Source of the DNA: Salminus brasiliensis
Lineage: Eukaryota; Chordata; Actinopteri; Characiformes; Bryconidae
Reading direction: 5' to 3'
NCBI RefSeq assembly: GCF_030463535.1
Contig: NC_132897.1
Coordinates: 7,274,821 to 7,338,820, forward strand
Length of the DNA: 64,000 bases
In this document: one piece after another, positions 49,415-61,800 of the stretch
Numbering within the stretch: the first letter of the stretch is position 1
Layout of the letters: each line of letters begins with the position of its first letter
The notes under the pieces: model-generated
What the model was told of the DNA's origin: nothing
The model's database searches: none
Seen by the model: the letters and a program-made list of their open reading frames with translations, nothing else
Position numbers and translations under genes: made by a program

Positions 49415-52400
49415 TTTCTATATGCATGCATGCATGCATGCCTTAGATATGGCCTTGCTTTAGCACTGGTACATTGCCTCTGTTTTCTTTCATAAGGAAA
49501 ACATCAAAATTGACCATTCATAATATTGAAAAGCACTGGAGCATTTATGAACATGCAGTCCACCAGAACACAAAGCTATATATATAAAGCTTATGCCTTA
49601 GAGGTCAGCAGGTACAGGCTGATTTTCCTAACCTTTATAGTCACATTATTAATGTGTCCTTACTTAGTTACCACGTAATTGTTCTTTACATTATGTCACA
49701 ATTTCATGATGAATGGACCAATGGTGTTTCTCACAAATGACTTGGAATTAAATCTTGACTTCCACTGAACGGTTTTTACAAGGTTTTTGCATGACAGTGA
49801 CATATGTATATATACATAAGCATTAATATATATAATATTTAATTTAGCAGTAATTTGATGAGTGTCAGTGCAATGTGTTTACTTACATACATATTTCAAA
49901 TCTCTGCTAAAGGAAGCCCAGTATTAACTGTAGTTATCATTCCACACCTGGTTTGGCTAATCAGTCTTTCATTGAGTGAAATAAAGTCTGCTGCTGGTGC
50001 AAGTTCATGTGATGGTCATGTGAATATCATGCTTTTCCAAGCAAAACCACACTTATGTGGTTAAAATGCCTTTAAGTAGTTGCTGTCTAAGACTTCCGCT
50101 CAGTACTGTAAACATGCATATATACTGTATGTGTGTGGGTTAATGTATGCTTGTATATTCACAAGATCCTCAGATGCTGCTGAAAGCATACTGTCCCTTA
50201 ATGACCACAAACGATGGGTCCCCAGACACTTGAGCTGAAATCCTTGTAATCCTTTCAGCGTGGCACCCAATGATTGTCCATCAGGAGAAAGGCCCAGACC
50301 GAGAGGTCTCCCTGCCCCCACTCCACCCCACCCCGCCTCATCCCATTATAGGCCTGTGGAGAGTGTACGCTTCATGTTTGCACTCCGTGTCTGGGGTCGA
50401 TAATGGCAGCAGAAATGAATTTGCGGGGATTATAGCGCTCCTGATTTCGGAGGCACTGTTTTAGCCGGCGCCTCAGCATGGGGCCTATTTATTTCCCCGC
50501 CCCACTGTTCATTGCGGTCAAATCACACAAAGCCAGAGGGGCGTGGCCTCATTTGGACAATTATCACATGAATGAGCTTTGTTTGTGTGTGGCTTGTGTG
50601 GCATAGTCCATATCTTTGGCAAGTGAATGAATATAGTCTTATCCCTTACGCCATACCCCTTTTTCCTTGACTTTGACGACTGCGTGGGGATACAAGGGGT
50701 ATTATTTGGAATGAAATATTTAGTTTGGATGTTCCAGCAGCACTTTAAGCACCACAAAAATGGCATAATCACCCGTATTCGTCTTTCCCTTGTTACTTTA
50801 AGAAGCAAAATAAATCCACATGTTGTAAATGTGGAACTGAAGGAGACCAGAAATGTAAAGTTGGAAGTAACAATGAATTCAATTCATTCCTCAGCTCGGC
50901 TCCTGGGCTTGGCGGCAGGCAGACTATAGGGATAAAAAAAAGATCTCCCTGGCCAGGAGGGTAGCAGACAGCGTGAACCTAAAATGAAATTTATGGAGCT
51001 TTGTACACACTGCCTTCACACTCCAAAAGAAATATTGACCATTTTTGGGGGGAGAAAAAAAATAAAAGGGAATCCATTCCTTAGCTGGCCTACCATGCCT
51101 GGTGGCTGGGCGAATGAAGTTACACAGCAGATAAATCGCTCTTTCTGGCCGAGAGGTTTGGAAAGAGCTAAAACATAGGCCTATACAAAATTGACTGAAC
51201 TTCAAGAAGGCAAGAATGTGAAGTTATAGCTATTTCAGATAAAACTGACCACTGTATAGCAGTGCGAATCAGTGGCCGTGTGGGTTTACTGTGGTCAGGG
51301 GGTTACTGACCTGTGGATGCGGAAAGAATGGCTGGTACGCTCTTCTTTCTTCCTCGTTCGGTGGTGAGGGTGATGGTGTACAGCATGCCTGGGATCAGGT
51401 TCCTCAGGGTATAGGTGCTGGCACTGCCTGGAACCTCCAGCTCCGTCCTATGGCCATCAGCAGACAAGAACACCAGCCTGTAGAAGTCGAACTTAGCCAA
51501 GGGTCTTTTCCAGATGAGCACCAGTGTGGTTTCTGAGGTCTCACTCACTTCCAGGTCCTTAGGAGCATCCAGGTCTGAGAGAAAGATTAGGGTTCATGCA
51601 AGTAAGTTCATATGCTACATGTGGTTGGTATAACACTGCTGTCCCTGTGACAGACTAGTACCACACCAATAATAGTCATTGAGAAGACTCCTAATGTGGA
51701 TGTCCTAGAAAAATCACTGGTTCCTTAAAGACTTTTCGTTTTCAGTGAATGGGTCACAACCTGGGGTGCTTGGGGTCCCTGGTCCTGGTGATTCACCACC
51801 TGCAGAATTGAGTTCCAACCCTAATTAAGCTCACCTGATCCAAACAATGAAGTGATTCAGGGGTATTTTAATATTAGTGTGTTGGATCTGGACTCTCCAG
51901 GATTAGGACTGGGCACCCCTGTCCTACAGAAATTAAAGTTTTTTCGGAAGCATATGTACAGGAAACACTGGGGAACATTTTACATTTAGGTTGTATTGTA
52001 ATCCATTGATTCCTAATGTTCATCTAGCATAATTTAAAGGTTTTAGTTCTTTGATTAAATTGTAAAAGTGTAATTTATCACATTAACATTTTTTTCCTTC
52101 TCTTTGAATGTTGCATCAGAGATCAGCTTGATTTAAGTGATATATTGCAGCATCTTACCAGTTACAGCATTGGTAGTGGTGGGCAAGCTTTCCCTCTCAT
52201 CCTTGATTGCTGTCACTCCCATTCCATACTCTGTTCCAGGCCTGAGCCCTGTTGAAGAGATTGACCAAAGAGGTCATGAGGCTGAAATTCTCAAAGAACA
52301 CAATAGATTCAATACGTATTTATGAAGATTTATGTTTGGAGTTAAACAGCGAAGGTTGTATATTAATTACTTAATTCGTAAGTCAGGCTACATTCACACA

Positions 52401-55400
52401 GCAGGTAAAAGGAGCCAAATCCAATTTTCTTTCTCTTTTTTTTTAGGCTGTTCACACTATCTTTTAATATGACCCAAGATCTGACATTAGCCTGAACAGT
52501 TCATGCTCCTAAACTGAAAGAGCAAACAGTTTACATGAGAATTCATCTTTGCCAGCATCACAGGAGCTATCAAGGAGTTCCAGTGTCTGACAGCTGGGAA
52601 AAGGGCATGTTATTCGGCCACGGCCACTACTTTGGGTCAAGCCCTTGATTTTTTAAAACTGTTAAGCTTTTTATTTGAAAAAAGCGTCAAAGGACACTGC
52701 AGCAGCACCCTCCTTTCTTTAGAAATGTCTTCAAACACGGAGTGGTTGCGATACTGACCTTCTAATTTTGTCTCAATGAGAACTCTGTTACCTGGCTATC
52801 CCGCCACTGCTGTCGTCCGTGTTCTTGTCTCCACAGCGAATGTCAAGTATAAGACACATTCTGATCTGGCTGTTCACATAACGGGTTTCCATACCAGTGA
52901 AAGTGAGCCAAATTGGAACTGAACATGTCATATTCAGTGTGTTTTTTACCATTCACACTGCCACACAGCGTCAAATATGACATGCTGTGTGAACGCAGCC
53001 TTAGTCAGGGTATGGTCTAGGTACCAGAGTTCTTGTGGACTGCTGGACGTTTTTTTCCCCCCAATATCCACACCAATAACTTCTGTCCTTCTATTTACAG
53101 TTCATTATAGTATAAACACCCTCCTCCCCAAACCCTATCCAGTCAGCAATAAACCCAGACGCTCTACCCGAAAGCTGAAGACTGCAGACTGACAAGCCAT
53201 ACAGGATGGATAGACCAGACAGACAAACAAGAAGATGCAATGTCCAGACAGAACCATAAACACATGTACATGTAGATTATAAGGTTTATTATTATTAGGT
53301 GAAACAAACTGAGTTAGGCGAATATAAAAGTGTCCTGGGAAATTCCATGGGGTGTATTTACGATGTTTTTGGACTGTCTGAGAAGCTTCACTATTGTAGT
53401 CTATTTTAATAATTGCCATCAGTCAGTTTTAAATTTCAGCCGTGTGCCATTTCAATCACCTCTTCTCCACTGGCTGTATCAAAGAGGCACTCACTGCAGG
53501 CCAAAAGCAATATTTACTGTCTTACAAGAGGCACTTAGATCAGTATAGCCCCTGCTGATAAGGGCCCCCAGCTCAAATCCCAGCATTTACTCCTCTTAAT
53601 GCCTCTATTGGCTCCAACAGAGGTCACTGCACAGGAGTCTTCTAGCATGAAATTACACCTAATGCGGAGGAAACTCTTACTATCAATAAAATCACGAGCG
53701 TGACAGCAATTATAGATAATAACTGTGTGAAAGAGACATGTAGTGAGGTGTGTGAGTGTGTGTGCGTGTGCGCATGTGTAACACACTCGGTTATTACAAC
53801 AGACTCGGTGCCTTATGAAGGGAACGGGCCTCCCAAGGACAAAGGAGCAGACCAGACAAAGAATCTATTACGCGTTTTGAATATATTTTTCCCCCAGCCT
53901 GGCTAATCCCTCCGTGCAGTAACACATGGCATTAGAGAATGAGATTGCCTCAAAGCACTGTGTATAATAGGAGCCGTTCTTAGATTGAAAAAAAGGAAAG
54001 TCTACTTTCCTTGTTTGACTAGGATTTTCACATTGAAACAAGTGCCAGTGTTATTTCATTTAAGGCTTGAATGCACAGTCCCTCTGGCCATTTTCACACC
54101 AAGTAGGCCCTTTGTGGGCGGGTGAATGTTTCATGACATAAAAAACAAAGAGACCCATTTGGAAATAAGTGCGCTGAATTGCACACTGAACACTGGAGAT
54201 TGTGGAAAAGGATTTATGATTAGCTGCCTTAAATACCTGGCAGAGGCCAGACACTGGGCTAGTTCTGGTTATTCACTAATTGGCTCCTGATATCCACATT
54301 GAAATGCTGAAATTAATTTAGTCTATACCTTCTAAAAACACTGACATTAGACACTGCATGGAAGATCTGACCATCTCTGACCGAAACGATAGCCTTACCA
54401 GTGATCTTGGCTTGAGTGGTGTCCTGTGGGCCTGAAGGGAAGGTAAGTTCCCCATGCTCCCCTCCAGACAGCGGGCCGTACTTGATGCGGTAGCTGGGGA
54501 CGTTAGCCTGGCTGTTTTTCCATTCCAGGGTGATGGTCTCATCAGTCTGCTCAATCGCATGCAGGTTCTTGGGGGCATCCAGGTCTGAAACACAACAACC
54601 CAGGTTAGGGGCAGTGGTGGCTATCGATAACATGGTTGTGGGTTTGATTCCCGGGCTCGGCAAGCTGCCACTGTTTGGCCCTTTACCCTCTCTGCTCCCC
54701 GGGCGCTGGAGTTGGCTGCCCACCGCTCTGGGTGTGTGTGTACTCACTGTGTGTTCACTACTACAGATGGGTTAAATGCGGAGGACATATTTCGCTGTAC
54801 AGTGTACAGTGACAAATACGTGCACCTTTACCTTCTACAATGCCTTCTTGTGGTCCTCTGGGTTGACTCTGACCCTGGAGGTCTAACAATGTCAATCTCA
54901 AAATCTCAAATACTCTACATATACACCATATAGAGTGTTCCCAGTTCCCGGGTGAAGCTAATCTATTTCTGTTCAATTTATCAAACCAAGTGTACTCTGT
55001 TCATCAAAGGAAAGGGACCACCACAGCACCAGATGGTGGACTATTCTCGGCCCAGCAGTGACACTGACACGGTGGTGACATGTTAATGTGGATTGTGCCG
55101 GTACAAGTGTTGTGCTGGTTTGAGAACTGTGCAGGCACAGCAGTGTTACTCGTCTTGTGGTGGTCCACAGTGGTCCTATGGTGCTTTCATTGATTGGCGC
55201 GGTAGGGTCTGTCTGATGAATTGTGCAACAACTTCATAGTTTAAAGTCACAGTCAGCAATATCAGTATTACCAAAAACGTGCACCTACAGTAGATGTAAC
55301 TGATAGTACTGTAGATGTACTGTATATACATCCTGCATATCCAAATATAATCTCAGAAAAACAGTGCTAAACGTAATGCTCTTGTCACAGGGTGGTATCC

Positions 55401-58400
55401 TAGGGGGTACATCTTTACTGAGGGAACCTATCTGGTGAGAAAGTGAACACAGTCACCCTTAAGACATATGCAAGTAGCTTAGTAAAGCACCTTTACTGTT
55501 ATTAGAGATTATCGTTAGTCTTATGCAGTACAATAAAACATCTTATGGACAGTGGTGGCTTCGTGGTAAGAGCACTGAGTTATTGATCACTAGGTTGTGG
55601 GTTTGATACCCAGGTCTTCTAAGTTGCCCTTATCAGAAAAAGGGTATTGAACATGTGCAGGTATTGTACAGGTAAAGGACAATGTACATCTGTGCACCCA
55701 CTGTACCTCAGGGTAACAAGGTTACAACCCTGTGATTAAAAACCTAGTACACTGTCAGAAAAAGGGGGCTTAGAGTACTGGGTTATTGATCACAAGGCTT
55801 TGGGTTTGCCACTTTCAGAAAAAAGGGTAGGGTAAAGGTCCTTATTGTCCAACTGTGTACCCACTGTACCTTACTCTGTAGTTTAGTAGATCCGGGTATT
55901 GAACCCACAACCTTGTGTTCAATAACCCAGTACACAGTCAGAAAAAGGGTAATGTACAGGTCCTTAGGATCCAACTGTGTACGTACTGTATCTTATTAAT
56001 AGTGGTGGCAGCTTAGTATATCCGAGTATCGAACATAAAACCTTGTGATCAATAACCCAGTCCTTATGTCCATAGACCCAACTTTACACCAGTATACCAT
56101 ATTGACAGTGGTGGCTCAGCGTTAAAGCCCTGTGTTATTGATCGCTTGGTTGTAGGTTCACTACAACAGTCTACAGTCTGCTAGGCTGTCTCTGTTGGGC
56201 CCTTGAGCAAAGCCCATATTTCTCTTGTATTTTTGTCTGCTAATTTTAAAAGACACTACATGAACAAAGTTAAATTGAGAGTTGAGTCTCTGACCTGTGG
56301 TAAAGATCTCGTGGATGGGTACGCTGGTCATCTCCCCCCTATGGGCGCTCAGAGACACTCTGTATTCCGTATCTGGGTACAGCTGGGCCAGGTGGTACTG
56401 GGTGTCCAAAGATGAGAGTTCCACTGTGTTCATGTCTGAGGAGTCAGTGACTGGGGCATAGGACACAGAGACTCCATCCACCTGAGCTACGGGCTGGAAC
56501 CAGGTGATCAGGGCAGTGCTGTCCGTTATGTCTCGCACGGCCACCTGGCTGGGGGCATCAATCACTGCATGGAGGAGAAAGTGAGAAAAGGATTGAGAAG
56601 TGATATTCAAGCAAGGGCAAAAAGGCAACTACATCTGCTGAATGCCCAAGCTAAACAGATTATTTCACTTTATAAATAGTCCCACGGATCATCAAAGCAT
56701 CAAAGGTTTGTGTCGGGAATGCTAAATCAGCTGCTTCTGACATGCTTTGGGAATTATACTGTGTGTATTTAAGGTCATTGAAATGGATTATTTGTAATTT
56801 CCTTAGATCATGTATTCCTAGGGAGGGAGAGGAGGCTCCTGCGGGGGGAAATTGGTTCGCCGCATGAGACGCTGTGGTGAGGGGTCATCTTTCTGTGAGC
56901 AGTAGATAAAACAGAAAATCAGCATTTTTGCTTGGAGCACATTTGTGGGTGTGCAAAGCTGCAGGACTCTCCAGGGACGAGTGCTTCATGAGCAAGGAGA
57001 GCACAGCTCACTTTCAGCAATTAGTGCCCCCTCCCCAAGCACTTCTAGACGGGAATATAATCTTAGAAATGAAGCAACAAGCATGCTGGGAGACGTCTTC
57101 AAAACTCTGGAGACTGCAGAGCTTCAGATTGGATTTTATGTATTAGCATCTGGTATCATTTGAAGAGAAAGCAGAATTCTTAATTGGACCCTGTGAATAC
57201 CAACTACTGTTGTTGTATTTAATGAATTGTGCTCTCATAAACTCTTGGTTATCTTTTCCCTCCGCTGGGCTTTGAGGTATTTCCCTTCAGCTAAACGTTT
57301 AACTTGAAATAATACACCACAAACGCTTCTCAGGTCTGTAAAAGCAAAATTAAAAGGCAACACATCTCTGCAACACCTGGTATTTTACGAGCTGACCACA
57401 AATCACAAGAAGGAAAGGGTGGTATTGAAAGATGCCACAATGTCACGGCGCTAATAGCTTTCCCACATATGGTTTTGCTTATGTCGACCGACCATTAGCG
57501 ACAATTCCAGTCCCCAAACGTGTGTGGGAGTTTCTGAAAGATGTGAAAAGGAGCATTTCTTCCTTTACTGAAAGCTTTACTGAGCCACAAACACAAAGCA
57601 CACCAACACAGTCTGAGCAGAAGCACAGCAACTCGGGTTCATTTGGTTAGCCAAGTCCTAAGCTCTTATCTTTCTGTGGAAAAAAATGCTTAATACATTC
57701 CTAGAAACGTACAGCTCATACGCTTAGGCCTTAAATTCATGTCCTTTCATAGTATGTTTGTAGTATTGTGTGTGTGTGACCTAACAGACACCAGCAAATG
57801 ACCAAAGCTGGGTTTACTGAAGACGTCCTAGCACAAAGACGCATCCTAAAAGCAGCATTATGTGAGAATTGGTGTGCTTACACCACTGTCGTAAATACAA
57901 ATTGCGCTTTGAGCTCCGTCTCATGCACTGCTGTGCTTTTGTTGACAAGCTGAGAGATTCAGGAGCGACATCTGAAGGTAAAGAAGAATGTGGACTGAGG
58001 CTGTAGAGTAAAATGACAGGATTTTACATAATTATGACACAGGTTATGCAGCGTTGTGTACTTCTGGAGAAAGCTAGCGTCATTTGGACACAGACTGTAA
58101 TAGGAACAACCTTCTCCCTATCACAGTCAGTGGAGCATCAACATGATTTAGAAGCTGCTATGTAATGGTAAAATTGCTACATAAATGTTGGGAGAGTGGG
58201 AAGAGGTGGAAACGTTGGTTTATCAATAAAGAAGAAATCTGAAAATCAGTGATGGTAATGAATGAGTCATAATATATGAGTAATAATGAAGGTTCTTCAC
58301 ATGGTTCTTTGTGACATTCTCTAGAAGAACCACTGATGGTTCAATAAATAACCGTGTTTGTGATAGAAATGTGTCTTTATATTGGTAAAGAAACTTTCCA

Positions 58401-58757
58401 TCAGATGAAGGTTCTTTAGACCTTTAAAAGAGATTCTTCAAGTGGTTCTTCTATGGCATCCCACAAGGAAGAACCTTCATGCCTTTAAGAGTGTAGCGGG
58501 ACGAAAAGTCACATTTCCCGCCTGGACTGCTTGCTGTGGTGGTATTTGCAGGGGTTCAGTGGGTAATGACTCTCATTAAATGGGCCTTTGACCTCTTATC
58601 TCGGTGCACTGGTCAACAGTCTTGTACAGTCCACAGAAGGACTTTGAGAGTCTTTCGAATCTCTCCAGAGTCTCCAGGGTACCAGTCCAGTCCAGTCACC
58701 TCCAGTAGGAAAGACACTTCTTAATTCACATTCACTATATGTATATGTATATATATA

Positions 58758-58806
<49 letters not shown>

Positions 58807-61800
58807 GCTAGGGGGGTTAGGTCTCCTTTCCACTCAAAGAGAGAATGCTGGTGCAGGGATAGCTGCCGCATCGCTGGGATTTAGACTCCCAATGCCAATT
58901 ACCTAACTTGGGAGTTCCTGACAGATACAATTTAATGCAATTCATGAAGCATAAATATATAAGGGATACTTTTATCATACACTTTGGGAGACATCCAGAC
59001 ACTAATATAGCACAGAAGACGACAAGAGAAATGCTTTATAGGACTTGGCTTCACTTGCAATAGCAGCTTGTGCCTAATTAGCTTGACGAATTGAACAGCC
59101 TCAAGCTTACTTACCTATTCCTCAGGTCAAATCAGCAAATCCCAAAACTGTATCACATGCATTTTACAATGTCCACAGGTCCTAAATCCCTCTAACAACA
59201 TACAGTGTATTGACAAAAGTATTGGGACACCTGCTCATTTAATGTTTTTATCTGCAGTCAAGGGTATTAAAAGGGGCTTATCCTGCTTTTGTTGGACTAA
59301 CTGTGTCTACTGTCCATGGAAGAAGGCTTTCTAGTAGATTTTGGAGCATTGCTGTGAGGATCTGATTGCATTCAGTGACAAGAGCATTAGTGAGGTCAAG
59401 ATGTTGGATTAGGTGATCATTACCCCAACTCATCCCAAAAGTATTGAACAGAGAACACTTTATACCTCTCTAGCCCACACCTGGAATAAGGCATGGTGCC
59501 AATAGGTTCATGTTTATCTGCTCCAGGGTGTCCTAGATTACCTGTGTCAGCAATATCAGTGCAACGGAAAGTAGCAAAATGCATTCATGTGATGGGGTGC
59601 TTACTTGTGACCACATTCCTGCTGGCTGGAGGTCCACGAGTGTTGTTCTTCAGCACCTCAAGTTTAACCTCATACTCCTGGCCAGGGCCCAGGCCAGACT
59701 GCTCGAAGGTGGTCTCAGGTGGGGAGAGGGAATTCAGAATCTCTCCATTCTCCTCTTTCTGGCATTTCACAACAACAGGCAACCCAGATAAAATCAATCC
59801 TTTCACTGTTGTTTGTTATGTGGCTACTTGTTAAATTAATGAGTACATGCAAGAGATTGCAAAGCATTTCTGAACAAAACATGAAAATATTGATTTAAAA
59901 CTGAATCCATTGTGTCCGTCCGTCTGGCATGCATCTAGCTACTGCAACTGTGAGAAACCAACCCAAGACCTAGTCTGTAAAGGTCTTGTGGCTTCATTCT
60001 GAATGATTTTTTTAAATGATGGCTTTACATTATGAATGAAGATAATGTTTACTGTCTTTGGCACATGGAGCCGTATAATTTGCATGCGAATTGTATTCGG
60101 TTCAGTCGCTTTTTAGCAGAAGGAAACCACAAATAGGAAAATGGACATGGCTCCAGGCTGTGTGGACTCACACAGCAACTCCTCATGAAATACAGAGGGA
60201 TGGGAGAGATGCTGAAGAGTAAACAGTTAGGACTTTTCAAATGCATCCACTTGGATTTGAGTGGTTCACTTCAAAGTGAAGGGTTTGTTTGGCATGAGCA
60301 ACCTCAGACTTGATGTCCGAATGAAGCTGCCAAACTGCGTTTAAAAGAACAGGGTATTGGGAGACATGGTTTGCATGCTCTGACAGGAGCTGTTTTTTAG
60401 AGTTTGCTTAAGTCCTTGAAAAAAGAAATCAAGCATTGTGAAAACAGTAACAGTCTTGTTGCACATGGTCACCAGACTTGTTGCCAGAAGCTTCTTAGGA
60501 GGTTTTGTGCAACAAAAACCCCAGACTTTCAGACAGCAGCCTTTGCATATTGGCACCACTCAACTATTTTCCACAGGATACTCTTACGGTTTCCCTTTTG
60601 GAACAATTACTGGCAAACAGAAGGGCCCTTTCATATTGCATATGCTAGTGCTACTGCGGCAAATTTCAGGATAATGCTAGGACCTAGTAATACTACAGAG
60701 CGTAACCACTTCTGCAGACGACATGGTTTGCATGGAGACAGATTGAACTTACTGTGTTTCTAAAGATAAGATTCCAGCCATCAAAGGGGACGTTCAGAGG
60801 ATCCCACTGAACTTCTACGGAAGTCTCTCTGACAGATTTGAACTTCAGGCCCTCGGGCTCAGGGAGATCTAACAAAGTGGTCAAAAGTGATATTACAAAA
60901 AACAGCAGTCATTACCACACCAAAATGGCTACTTCCGATCTTTTGAAAGAAGACGACTGATGAGGACTCACGTGTTGCCACTCTGGCGCTGACGGGCACG
61001 CTCATCTTGTTGTTTAGAAGAGCATAGACGCTGATCAGGTACTCCACTCCTGGCTCAAGCTCCCGGATGGTGGCCGACCTTTTTTCCCCAGTTACTCGCA
61101 TATCTAACTCCAGACCTCCAGCAGCAGTAGGCATGTAGGTGATTAGGTACTCGGTCACTTGCACCTCGTTGACCCAGGATACATCCACTGTGTCTGGGGT
61201 GACTTCAGTCACAGTCAGATCGCTCGGTGGGGAGACTGTGGGCAGAAGTAACATTATACCATTAAACTTAGCTTAGGGTTCAACAATGTAACACTGTGTC
61301 TGGACTAGGCAGTATAACGGTAATACAGAATACCACAGTATCTTAAAATGAGGATGGTATTTCAGCCAAAATTACAGCCAAATAAGCCCATGTGCATTTA
61401 AGAGATGGCTTTCTCTAAGATAGGAGGTGCTATTTAGCTTGCTAGCTAACTTATCTAAGCCTTCTTCTTTCTATTTCTCCCAACACCAGGCCCTCGAGTA
61501 GCTCAGCTCAGCAGTAAGTCAACAGCAGCTGCACAGGGCTGTCTGATACTCGGTGGATCTTTAGCCGAGCCAGCTAAGCAAAGACTAGCTTGGTGAGTGG
61601 GCTAGAGATCCAAACCCATAAGGGAAAAAATCTTTAAACTCTAAGCTTTCTGTCCTTTCAAAGCTAATGCTAACCAGCTTCCCTCTCCTGATTCAGTTTA
61701 ACATTAGTAATGGTCAGAGTGATGGTTTAACATCATATACCATGGTATTATTTTGATATGGGATATATCGGTATGAAAAAAGTGGGTACCGCCCAACCCT

